Shown piece after piece: positions 1 through 6,518 of a stretch of DNA of 9,022 nt. Every line of letters begins with the position of its first letter. Position 1 is the first letter of the stretch. The stretch spans positions 1 to 9,022 of the forward strand of contig CAZUHK010000137.1 in assembly GCA_964620345.1 (NCBI GenBank). Reading direction: 5' to 3'. The notes below the pieces were generated by a model that was given only the letters and a program-made list of their open reading frames with translations, was not told the DNA's origin and made no database searches. The stretch comes from CAZUHK01 sp964620345 (GTDB lineage Bacteria; Planctomycetota; Phycisphaerae; Phycisphaerales; Zrk34). Both the position numbers and the translations under genes were made by a program.

Positions 1-95
1 GCGCCGCTGAAAAAGACAAACCCAAACCCCTGCAATACGCTTGTTTAAGGGCTAGTTGCACCCAGGTCGTGGCGAGCGAGCCGGCGTAACGCCCC

Positions 96-548
96 TCAGT
101 GGCGGTGTGGTTTGGACTTGGATGTGGACTTGCTGACCAGCGATTTGCCGGTGGTGCTCATCGACAGCGCCGCGTGCAGCACGCCCTTCTCGCGGCGCAT
201 CCGGTCCGCCAGCGTTTTGATGTCCTTGCCCGAGCCGCGGACCATGATCATCTCGGCGCACAGGTGCTCGTCGAGGTGGATGTGCGTGGTCGCGAAGATG
301 TTGCCCACGAAGTGGTGCTGGACGTGGGTCAGCCGGTCGCTGAGGCCGCGGACGTGGTGGTCGTAGATCAGCGAGATCGTGCCCAGCAGCTTTCGGCCCG
401 ACGCCCACTCCTGCTCGACCAGGTGCTCGCGCAACAGGTCGCGGACGAACTCCGACCGGTTGCGGTAGTTGCTCGCGGCCACCTGCCGGTCGAGCTTGTC
501 GAACAGCGACTTCTCCATCGACACGGTGAATCGGCTCAGCTCGGACAT
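96..548 (-). CDS. nikR: NikR-family nickel-responsive transcriptional regulator
   Basis: Predicted 150-residue cytoplasmic metal-sensing repressor. The N-terminus (about residues 5-45) is a ribbon-helix-helix DNA-binding domain with strand RFTVSM followed by NRSEFVRDLLRE. R6, T8 and S10 line up with the base-contacting R3, T5 and T7 of E. coli NikR. Residues about 53-132 form the ACT-like metal-binding domain. All four high-affinity nickel ligands of the family are present: H78 (in VQHH), H89 and H91 (in THIHLDEHLC) and C97. A Ser/Lys-rich tail of about 20 residues follows, beyond the usual end of the E. coli protein. The ATG at 548 is preferred because AAGGAG lies 7 bases upstream and the RHH strand begins right after it; a longer frame reaching 593 lacks these. 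The gene is divergent to the PEP-CTERM/prepilin/FmdE group and shares its upstream region, which suggests that it regulates that group (inference). Nickel is the likely effector because all ligands are conserved; a different metal cannot be excluded. Confidence 0.87.
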   Translation of the reverse strand: MSELSRFTVSMEKSLFDKLDRQVAASNYRNRSEFVRDLLREHLVEQEWASGRKLLGTISLIYDHHVRGLSDRLTHVQHHFVGNIFATTHIHLDEHLCAEMIMVRGSGKDIKTLADRMRREKGVLHAALSMSTTGKSLVSKSTSKSKPHRH

Positions 549-555
549 GCGATCG

Positions 556-561
556 CTCCTT
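556..561 (-). promoter_or_regulatory. Ribosome binding site of nikR (decides the start)
   Basis: On the minus strand this reads AAGGAG, a strong Shine-Dalgarno match 7 bases before the ATG at 546-548. It fixes the start of the regulator and argues against the longer in-frame start at 593. Confidence 0.75.
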
Positions 562-621
562 GTTCCAAGCCCAGAGCATACCCCAAGCGGCACGGCCGGA
601 TGAACGCCGCCCGCCGGCCGC

Positions 622-650
622 TTGCAAAGCGGGGCGGGATTTCATACGAT
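622..650 (+). promoter_or_regulatory. Candidate sigma70-type promoter of the PEP-CTERM/prepilin/FmdE group
   Basis: TTGCAA at 622-627 (4 of 6 bases match the -35 consensus) and TACGAT at 645-650 (4 of 6 match the -10) are separated by exactly 17 bases. Transcription would start near 657, leaving a leader of about 80 bases before the ATG at 737. It is the best plus-strand candidate seen between the two divergent genes. Planctomycete promoters are poorly characterised, so this is a reading by consensus only. Confidence 0.4.
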
Positions 651-667
651 TTGTGTATTCGTAATAC
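642..667. promoter_or_regulatory. Candidate operator: overlapping inverted repeats in the nikR divergent region
   Basis: Two short palindromes overlap here. GTATT (655-659) and AATAC (663-667) are a perfect 5-base inverted repeat around CGT, and TACGA (645-649) pairs with TCGTA (659-663) across 9 bases. TCATAC at 642-647 equals one half of the E. coli NikR operator (GTATGA-N16-TCATAC), but no GTATGA partner lies at the right distance. The site covers the -10 box and the expected transcription start, where a repressor would block the plus-strand promoter. AT-rich bases stand out against GC-rich flanks. Assignment to NikR is inference. Confidence 0.4.
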
Positions 668-736
668 GGCGGTGCGTCCACCCCGGCGCGCACCGCGAGG
701 GCCACGGGAGCCGGGCGATGGGAATGGAGAGCCCCG

Positions 737-1756
737 ATGTTCCAGTTGCGTATTGGTTTGCTTGTCGTGCTCGCACTGAGCTGCACCAGCGTCTTGGCCC
801 AGGATTGGCCCAATGAGCCGATCATCAATCACTCGACCTATCAGGCGGTGAATGACGATGGCACGTCGGCCTATCCCTACGACGGGTTTCCCGTCCGCCT
901 GCGCGGCGTGTTGCTGAACAACCCCGAAGACTGGCTGGACGCGACGTTCCAGAACCCACCCGTGGGCCCCGGCGGTCAGTGGGAGATTATCGTTCAGGCC
1001 GTGGACCTGGATGGCACCGCTTTCGATCCCGACGCGGACTCAACGTTCGGCGACTTTGGCGGGACGGCGGCGTGGATGGGGCAGAATTACGCGTTCCTTT
1101 CTGGTAAGCCCGACACGTTCTTCTACAGCACCACGGAGTGGGCGGATGAACTGGCGCGGCTCAATTACGCTGGCGGCAAGCCGGGCGACGCCCCGATGAT
1201 CCGGGCCGGCGACCTGATCGAACTGCGCGCCCGGGGCGGCAAGAACTTCCAAGGCAAGATGAACGTCAACGAGCAGCACGACATCTCGCCGGATATCGAC
1301 TTCGAGATCGTGCTTCTGCAGCAGGGCTTTGGCCGACCCCAGCCCGCCGCCCTAACGCTCGACACGTTCAAAGACGAATCCGATCAGTACCTCTTCGATC
1401 CCACGCGCCAGACCGGCGGAGAGCATTATCAGGCCACGTGGGTGGAGCTGCGTAACGTCGAGTTCGTAGACGCGGCCGATTGGGGTGCTGGTATCGAGCT
1501 GGAGCTACGCGACGCCACCGGGCGGACGCTTCCGATCCAACTGGGCATGAACGATTCGTTCGACACGATGCCCGCACCCGACGGCTTGTTCAACGTCTCG
1601 GGCATCGTCAACCAGGGCGGCAGCGACACCGGCGGCTACTACCTGGTCGCCCTGGACGCCGGCGACTTCATCGTGCCCGAGCCGGCAACGCTGATGGTGC
1701 TGGTCGGCGGCGGCGTGCTGCTCGCCCTCCGCCGCAACGCACACCGCATGCGATGA
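737..1756 (+). CDS. PEP-CTERM sorting-domain surface protein
   Basis: 339-residue exported protein. Residues 1-21 form a Sec signal peptide (MFQLRIG, a hydrophobic core, then SVLA before Q22). The C-terminus carries a PEP-CTERM tail from residue 313: VPEPAT, a hydrophobic stretch with GGG, then an Arg-rich end (LRRNAHRMR). In known systems such tails are recognised by an exosortase, which anchors or releases the protein at the cell surface. The middle is beta-rich and looks like two related OB-like segments (VRLRGVLLN near residue 55 and TWVELRNVEFVDA near 235, the latter followed by FNVSGIVNQ), but no catalytic motif was recognised. TGGAGAG lies 5 bases before the ATG. It is the first gene of the plus-strand group divergent from nikR, and its stop overlaps the start of the prepilin gene, so the two are probably translated together. 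The specific substrate or partner is unknown; a link to metal handling rests only on context. Confidence 0.88.
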   Translation: MFQLRIGLLVVLALSCTSVLAQDWPNEPIINHSTYQAVNDDGTSAYPYDGFPVRLRGVLLNNPEDWLDATFQNPPVGPGGQWEIIVQAVDLDGTAFDPDADSTFGDFGGTAAWMGQNYAFLSGKPDTFFYSTTEWADELARLNYAGGKPGDAPMIRAGDLIELRARGGKNFQGKMNVNEQHDISPDIDFEIVLLQQGFGRPQPAALTLDTFKDESDQYLFDPTRQTGGEHYQATWVELRNVEFVDAADWGAGIELELRDATGRTLPIQLGMNDSFDTMPAPDGLFNVSGIVNQGGSDTGGYYLVALDAGDFIVPEPATLMVLVGGGVLLALRRNAHRMR

Positions 1757-2412
1757 ACCGATGCGCCTGCCCATCCCGTCGCGGCTGGACGCTGGTCGAG
1801 CTGCTCGTGGTCATCGCGATCCTCGCGCTGCTGATGGGTCTCATGGCCCCGGCGCTTTTGGGGGCGCGGCTGGCGGCGCGGGTTGTCCTTGCCCACGCCG
1901 ACCTGCGCAGCATCGACCAGGCCCTGCTGATGTATCAGCAGGACCATCGCGGCGACCTGCCGCCCACGCGGTTTTCATGCAGCAGCGGCCTGGCGTTCCC
2001 GTTGCCCGTCGAATTGGGCCAAGCCGATTACCTGCACGTTCCTCTGCCCGAAGGCGAAGAACAGGCGCTGCTCGAAGACGTTTTCAATCCCACGCCGGGC
2101 CAGAGCTACAAGTACCGCGCACCCGGCCCGGCGTGGGAGAACACGACCACCTATGTGCCCAACGGTTCGTGGATGTGGATCCCCGACGATGCACCGGCAT
2201 GTGGTTCGACGACGGGGCAATGGGTCAACGACCGCGATGATTCGGCCGTGCAGTACGCCGCGTGGAGCGTCGGCCCCGACGACGGCTCGCCGCCGGCGGT
2301 CGTCATCAACAAACACCCGCTGCCGCAGGCCGCGTGGTACGGCAACGGACAGGCATCGGGCGTGATCACGCATTACCAAAGCCGACAGGGCCTGATCCAC
2401 CTGAGCCCATGA
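1753..2412 (+). CDS. Prepilin-type N-terminal cleavage/methylation domain protein
   Basis: 219-residue pseudopilin-like protein. A short basic leader ends at G11 (SRRG), followed by WTLVELLVVIAILALLMGL, the class III (type IV pilin/T2SS) signal. Glu sits at mature position +5 (E16), as required for assembly and methylation. Position +1 is Trp instead of the usual Phe. The hydrophobic helix continues into an amphipathic segment (ADLRSIDQALLMYQQDHRGDLPP) like that of GspG/GspH-type proteins. The rest is a variable soluble domain with no recognised motif. The start ATG overlaps the stop TGA of the PEP-CTERM gene (ATGA at 1753-1756), so coupling of translation is likely; no separate Shine-Dalgarno is evident. 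In planctomycetes such single pseudopilins are abundant, often outside secretion operons. The expected processing enzyme would be a prepilin peptidase encoded elsewhere. The role in this group is unknown. Confidence 0.85.
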   Translation: MNRCACPSRRGWTLVELLVVIAILALLMGLMAPALLGARLAARVVLAHADLRSIDQALLMYQQDHRGDLPPTRFSCSSGLAFPLPVELGQADYLHVPLPEGEEQALLEDVFNPTPGQSYKYRAPGPAWENTTTYVPNGSWMWIPDDAPACGSTTGQWVNDRDDSAVQYAAWSVGPDDGSPPAVVINKHPLPQAAWYGNGQASGVITHYQSRQGLIHLSP

Positions 2413-2447
2413 AACATTTATCCTTTCAACAATCGAGGTAACCTTCC

Positions 2448-3086
2448 ATGACACAGAATCAACGCACGATCGCATGGGCCGCCCTGTTGGCGATCCCCCT
2501 CGCTGGGCTGCTGGTATACCTTCAGGCCACGCGAGTTCATGGCCACGATCACGAGCACCCTCATCCTCACTCTCACCCTCACACCGGTCCGGGGGTGGGT
2601 GATGCCGCCCAATCCGAGCCGGGTAAGAACATGTGGAATCAAGGCAACGAGCCGGAAGACTGGTGGGCACAGGTACGTCGCCAGCACGGTCATGTGGGCC
2701 CGTGGAATGTGGTCGGCTGGCGAATCGGACAGGCGGCAATGCGTGAGTTGGACTCACAATGGGGCCGGCATGACCTCGAAATCGTTTGCCACGTGCCGCC
2801 GCAGACGCCCTATACCTGCATGATCGATGGCTTGGCCGTGGGCACCGGCAACAGCATGGGGCGGCTGGACCTTCGTGCGGCCGAGGTATTGCATCACCAT
2901 CAGTCGGCCGTGAGCGTGAGGCGGAAAGACCAGAGCGGACCGGTGCTCGTGTTCTTGCCCGATCGCGATTATCTCGATCACATCGACACGCAACCGCCTG
3001 AACAGATGGAGCAGTTGTCGCGCGCATGCGTCGAGATGGCCGAGGATGATCTGTTCTCCATCCAACGCATCGCACGTACCCCGTAA
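2448..3086 (+). CDS. Membrane-anchored FmdE-domain protein with His-rich segment
   Basis: 212-residue protein. Residues about 8-26 form one hydrophobic helix, an uncleaved anchor or a signal peptide, so the rest is probably periplasmic. Directly after it, residues 31-45 have His at every second position (eight His, HGHDHEHPHPHSHPH), a typical low-complexity transition-metal-binding stretch. From about residue 78 to 205 the protein resembles the FmdE family (formylmethanofuran dehydrogenase subunit E-like): QHGHVGPWNVVGWRIGQAA, then YTCMIDGLAVGTGNSMG. H80, H82 and C124 sit where family members carry conserved metal-binding or active-site positions. The Cys of the HGHxCPG form is absent, as in the HGHLGP-type subgroup as I recall it. 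GAGGTAA lies 6 bases before the ATG, and the gap to the prepilin gene is 35 bases, consistent with one operon. No other methanofuran-pathway gene is nearby. A role in binding or delivering nickel or zinc is inferred from the His run and the nearby NikR. Confidence 0.8.
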   Translation: MTQNQRTIAWAALLAIPLAGLLVYLQATRVHGHDHEHPHPHSHPHTGPGVGDAAQSEPGKNMWNQGNEPEDWWAQVRRQHGHVGPWNVVGWRIGQAAMRELDSQWGRHDLEIVCHVPPQTPYTCMIDGLAVGTGNSMGRLDLRAAEVLHHHQSAVSVRRKDQSGPVLVFLPDRDYLDHIDTQPPEQMEQLSRACVEMAEDDLFSIQRIARTP

Positions 3087-3185
3087 CCCCGACGATGGTC
3101 CAGGTCGCCGCCCGCGTTGGCGTCAGCAGCAAGCCGAAGCGGTTCCCCGCTCAACGCCGAAGCGCAGGGCCGTGCATTTCGCAAC

Positions 3186-4025
3186 TCAGCTCATCGCGTC
3201 GCGCTGCTGCTGTCGAAGGGCGTAGAGGAAAACGGCGGCGGACATCGCGACGTTGAGCGAATCGGTCGCGCCGGCCATGGGGAGCGTGAGTCGGTGATCG
3301 CAGGCGGCGATGAGGTCGGTCGGCAGACCGTGGACTTCGTGGCCGAGCACGACCGCGGCCCGGCGGGGCGGGCGCGCCGCGGGCAGGGCGATCGCATCGT
3401 CGCTGAGCACGGTGGCGTAACTGGCGACCGCGTGGCGATCGCGCAGGCGGCGGACGGCGGCCGGCAGATCATCGCTGCGCACGATGGGCAGTGAGAAGAC
3501 CGCGCCCATCGACACGCGAATGGCGCGGCGGTAGAGCGGATCGCAGCAGGTGGGGCCGATGACCAGCCCCGCGGCGCCCAGGCCCGCGGCGATGCGGACG
3601 ATCGCCCCCATGTTGGCCGTCTCCTTGAGCTGCGCACAGACGACGAGCGTGAGCGGATCGTTCGCCGGCGCCGCGCCGCGGGCCTCGTGCCGGGCGATCA
3701 GTTCATCCAGCGACGGCTGGGGCGGGCGGCGGCCGATCGCCAGCACGCCGGTGTGGATCGCGAACCCCGCCGTGGCGGTCATCAACGCGTCACTGACCAC
3801 GTACAGCGCCACGTCATCGGGCACGATCGGTTGCAGCTCGCCCACGCGACGCTCGGCACACAGCACGCTATCGACCGGCCAGCCCGAAGCGAGCAGGCGT
3901 TCGACCACCTTCTGGCTCTCGGCGATGAACCGCCCGCCATCGCGCCGCAGCACGCGGTCGCGCAGGTTGCGGTAGTGCGCCAGACGCGGGTTGTCGAGCG
4001 AAGCGATCGGCAGTGCGACGGCCAT
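3186..4025 (-). CDS. TrmH/SpoU-family RNA 2'-O-ribose methyltransferase
   Basis: 279-residue SPOUT-class enzyme, expected to methylate the ribose 2'-OH of a tRNA or rRNA nucleotide using S-adenosylmethionine. Residues about 5-95 match the SpoU substrate-binding domain (DNPRLAHYRNLRDR, then RFIAESQKVVERLLASG). The catalytic knot follows. Motif 1 is NMGAIVRIAAGLG (N138, R144), then RVSMGAVFSLPI. Motif 2 is VVLGHEVHGL (E230). Motif 3 is LPMAGATDSLNVAMSAAVFLY (S256, N258). Motif 2 is slightly unusual, with His and Val where LGNEGxG is more common. I chose the ATG at 4025; an in-frame TTG at 4073 would add 16 residues that do not look conserved. No clear Shine-Dalgarno precedes either start. The gene converges on the FmdE gene with 99 bases between and seems functionally unrelated to it. 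The target nucleotide (for example as in RlmB or TsnR) cannot be told from sequence. Confidence 0.93.
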   Translation of the reverse strand: MAVALPIASLDNPRLAHYRNLRDRVLRRDGGRFIAESQKVVERLLASGWPVDSVLCAERRVGELQPIVPDDVALYVVSDALMTATAGFAIHTGVLAIGRRPPQPSLDELIARHEARGAAPANDPLTLVVCAQLKETANMGAIVRIAAGLGAAGLVIGPTCCDPLYRRAIRVSMGAVFSLPIVRSDDLPAAVRRLRDRHAVASYATVLSDDAIALPAARPPRRAAVVLGHEVHGLPTDLIAACDHRLTLPMAGATDSLNVAMSAAVFLYALRQQQRDAMS

Positions 4026-4369
4026 ACCACAAGTGTACCCCAACCCCCGCGACCCATGAGCTGTTGCAGCCAAGACCTGATCTGACTGTTACGCTGCACC
4101 CAAAGCATCCCTTGTCCGTCTGCGTCCGCTCCAGCTTCCTCATCAGTGTCGATGAAGAGTTCAGGCGGTACTTCGTTCTTGACCCACGTCACGAGACCTT
4201 CGGTTTTTAGGCCGAGTAATAGTTCGCCTCCGACCGCTTGGGGCCTGTCGGGGTTTTCCCACCCCCGCGCAACCCGCTCAAAAAGCCCTACAAATCGCGG
4301 GGTTTTCGTTGTACTGTCTTGGGCTTGCGACGCGGTGCGGCCACGCGGCGGCCGTGTCCATCGGCGCCC

Positions 4370-4396
4370 ATGACGATCGGATCATTGGCCTATAAT
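4370..4396 (+). promoter_or_regulatory. Candidate promoter of the LamG lipoprotein gene
   Basis: A perfect -10 hexamer TATAAT (4391-4396) is preceded by ATGACG at 4370-4375 (4 of 6 match to the -35), with a short 15-base spacer. Transcription would begin near 4403, giving a leader of about 70 bases before the ATG at 4474. The -10 is convincing; the -35 is weak. Confidence 0.42.
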
Positions 4397-4458
4397 GGCT
4401 CTTACGCGACTCGCCGCCACCGATGCGACTGCGGCGATCCGCGGATACTTTGCTCAGA

Positions 4459-4464
4459 AAGAGG
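4459..4464 (+). promoter_or_regulatory. Ribosome binding site of the LamG lipoprotein gene (decides the start)
   Basis: AAGAGG lies 9 bases before the ATG at 4474. Together with the signal sequence that begins at that ATG, it favours this start over the in-frame upstream ATG at 4423. Confidence 0.55.
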
Positions 4465-4473
4465 TCTTCGACC

Positions 4474-6408
4474 ATGCGTGATTACGTCCTGGCCATTCTG
4501 CTCGCTCCGGCCCTGGTATGTCTGCCATCGGGCTGCGGGTCGCAATCCGATCGGGATGACGCCGAACCGCCACCGGCCAAAGCGGGAGAGGACAACGGTG
4601 GCCCCCAAACCGATTCATCCCACCATCAGGACGACCCCGATGGTCCGCTGCCCCCGAACGACTCGGATGCTGACAGCGCGGCGGAGGAATCGCCGCTCGA
4701 CACACCGGATCAGCCCCCGGCGCCGGCCAAACCGGATTTTGCCCGGCAGCTCGCCCGCATCCGCGAACTGCAGCGCGATGCGCAATTTGGCCAAGCCCTG
4801 CGGATCGGCCGCGAACTGCGCGCGGCGGATCCGGCACACCCGCGGGCCGAGGAGCTGGCGACGCTGATCGTCCGGCTCCAGGATTTTCATACCGCGGGGT
4901 TCCGGGTCCGCTATGCCTTGGAGAAGCTCGGCCCGGGCAATTCCGTGGCCGCGCAAGCCGCGGCGCGTCAAAAGCTGCTGGAGGCCGGCGATCTGGGACT
5001 GCTGCTGCTGGCCAAGGTCGTCCGCGAGCGCGAGGGCCCATGGGTGAGCACCGCCCTGGAACTGATCGAGCAGCAGCAGGCCGGACACGCCCTACCATCG
5101 CTGCTGGAGCGGGCTGCCAGTCGGCCCGCCGGCCCGCAGACGCCGGCGGTCCTGGAAACCGCCCGGGCCCTGCTCAGCGCCGTACCGCCCGACCGGCGCG
5201 AAGCCCTCAGCGATCGGTTCGCCGCGCTGTTCGGTCGCCTCTTGGCCGACACCGACTTCAGCCGACACCACATCGCCGGCCTGCTCATCGACCTGCTCGA
5301 CCAGTGGTTCGACAGCGATTTCGCCGCCTTCAACGATTACCTTCAGGCCCCCGAAGCCACGGCCTATCTCGAAACGTATCTCTGGTCGGCCGCGACGTCG
5401 AAGCGCGATCAACTGCAGCGCTGGGCACTCAACCAGCAGTTGACGATCGCGCAGACCTCGGCGTCGCTGGTCGGCTGGTGGACGTTTGACCAGATCGACA
5501 ACGGCCACGCGCCCGACCGCTCCGGTCATGAGCGTCACGGCACAATCCACGGCGCCACCCGCGTCAACGGTCAATACAACAACGCCCTGTCGTTCGACGG
5601 CGATGACGACTACGTGCGAATCCCCGACGCCAGGGCGCTCAGCGGCGGCAAGGGCGCCGCCCGGACGATCTCGGTCGTGTTCAAGACCTCGGCGCCCGAT
5701 GGCTTTCAACCGCTCGTTGAGAAACAATGGGACGCCAGCAGCGGAGATTGGGGCCTGTCCGTCAACAACGGCCAGTTGGACTATTACAGCGAATCCCACA
5801 CCTTCAGCGACTATCGCGCGGCCGGAGGCAAGGTCCCGACCAATCGCTGGCTTCACGCCGTGACGACCCTCCGCCAGACCGACGAACATTTCGACCTGCG
5901 CTTCTACATCGACGGTGAACCGGTGCTCTCTCGATCGGTCGATCAGTGGGTGAGCGTCGACACCCGCGGCGACGTGTACATCGCCGCCCGTCGGTATGAG
6001 AATCGCCAAGCGAAGGGCCAGGGCAAGGTGGTCGTCGACGACGTGCGCCTCTACGACCGCTGGATGGAGCCGCACGAGGTGGCGATGCTCGATCCCGGGG
6101 CATATCTCAAGGCCCGCTATCAGCAGACCGACCCCGCCGTGATGAACGCGCTGATCGATCACCTGCTGGCCGAGGGGCCGGCGTTACAGCAGCGGATTCT
6201 GCTGACCGCGCTCGAACGAATCGGCCAAGGGGTCAAGCCCGATCAGCGTGCGGGGTATCGCTCGGCCGCGGCGCGCCTGATCGAGGCGGCCCAGGCGCAT
6301 CGCGTCGATGGTGAGCTGCCCGCCCCCTGGGACCGAACGATCGACACCCTTGCCCACCAGTGGTTCGACGGCGATCAGGACGCCTTGATCGCATGGGCCG
6401 TGCAGTAG
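4474..6408 (+). CDS. LamG-domain lipoprotein with helical N-terminal half
   Basis: 644-residue predicted lipoprotein. The start at 4474 gives a lipoprotein signal: MRDYVLAILLAPALVCLPSGC, with acylated Cys at residue 21. The lipobox has Pro at -3 and Leu at -4, so it is slightly non-canonical. A Pro/Asp/Glu-rich disordered linker follows (about 24-87). Residues about 88-325 are alpha-helical and Leu/Ala-rich, resembling TPR/HEAT-like repeats (RIRELQRDAQFGQALRIGR, then FFxxLL-type helices). Residues about 331-540 are a LamG/concanavalin-like jellyroll (Laminin_G_3 type): LVGWWTFDQ, DRSGHERHGTIHGA, NNALSFDGDDDYVRIPD, TNRWLHAVTT, FYIDGEPV and VVVDDVRLYDRWM. A helical tail of about 100 residues ends the protein. 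LamG domains usually bind glycans or proteins, and this architecture is common among planctomycete surface proteins. No catalytic domain was recognised, so ligand binding at the cell envelope is the cautious reading. The gene stands alone, with a TATAAT box upstream. Confidence 0.88.
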   Translation: MRDYVLAILLAPALVCLPSGCGSQSDRDDAEPPPAKAGEDNGGPQTDSSHHQDDPDGPLPPNDSDADSAAEESPLDTPDQPPAPAKPDFARQLARIRELQRDAQFGQALRIGRELRAADPAHPRAEELATLIVRLQDFHTAGFRVRYALEKLGPGNSVAAQAAARQKLLEAGDLGLLLLAKVVREREGPWVSTALELIEQQQAGHALPSLLERAASRPAGPQTPAVLETARALLSAVPPDRREALSDRFAALFGRLLADTDFSRHHIAGLLIDLLDQWFDSDFAAFNDYLQAPEATAYLETYLWSAATSKRDQLQRWALNQQLTIAQTSASLVGWWTFDQIDNGHAPDRSGHERHGTIHGATRVNGQYNNALSFDGDDDYVRIPDARALSGGKGAARTISVVFKTSAPDGFQPLVEKQWDASSGDWGLSVNNGQLDYYSESHTFSDYRAAGGKVPTNRWLHAVTTLRQTDEHFDLRFYIDGEPVLSRSVDQWVSVDTRGDVYIAARRYENRQAKGQGKVVVDDVRLYDRWMEPHEVAMLDPGAYLKARYQQTDPAVMNALIDHLLAEGPALQQRILLTALERIGQGVKPDQRAGYRSAAARLIEAAQAHRVDGELPAPWDRTIDTLAHQWFDGDQDALIAWAVQ

Positions 6409-6518
6409 ACCCAACACAGGGACAAGCCGACGTTCTTCAGCTTCGCCACCTGCCCCCGCACCGTGCTGGCGACGCGGATACGCTGGAGCAGGTTGCAGCG
6501 TTGCGTCGCGTCTGTCGA

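Larger units (their letters stand above)
4026..4473. other. Gene-free gap with possible gene remnant and promoter
   Basis: This gap separates the divergent methyltransferase and lipoprotein genes. On the minus strand one frame is open from 4381 to the left end of the gap and beyond, with no ATG. Its peptide is not the usual Arg-rich shadow type (for example ENPDRPQAVGGELLLGLKTE and an acidic FIDTDEEAGADADG near 4110-4160), so it may be a remnant of a lost gene; it is not recognised. CGGGGTTTTC occurs twice in direct orientation (4249-4258 and 4298-4307). AAAAGCCC (4281-4288) can pair with GGGGTTTT (4299-4306) with one mismatch, a terminator-like hairpin with T or A runs on both strands. A TATAAT box lies at 4391-4396. 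No tRNA or complete mobile element was found. Confidence 0.4.

Noticed and set aside
83..93. Small hairpin GGCG-TAA-CGCC after the nikR stop
   Set aside because: A 4-base stem without a T-run is not enough for a terminator call.
1975..3132. Long minus-strand open frame (385 codons)
   Set aside because: It lies opposite the prepilin and FmdE genes, is Arg/Pro/His-rich, and has no motif; it is a shadow of GC-rich coding on the plus strand.
3114..3157. Possible terminator between the convergent FmdE and methyltransferase genes
   Set aside because: AGCGG-TTCC-CCGCT (3138-3151) and an outer GCGTTG/CAACGC pair can form a stem, but it has a large bulge and no T-run, so it is too weak to call.
4026..4073. 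TTG-initiated extension of the methyltransferase
   Set aside because: The extra 16 residues precede the conserved substrate-binding domain without family character, and an ATG is available at 4025.
5092..6162. Minus-strand open frame (356 codons) inside the LamG lipoprotein gene
   Set aside because: It is an antisense shadow of a gene with clear domains, dominated by Val/Gly/Arg, with no recognisable fold.
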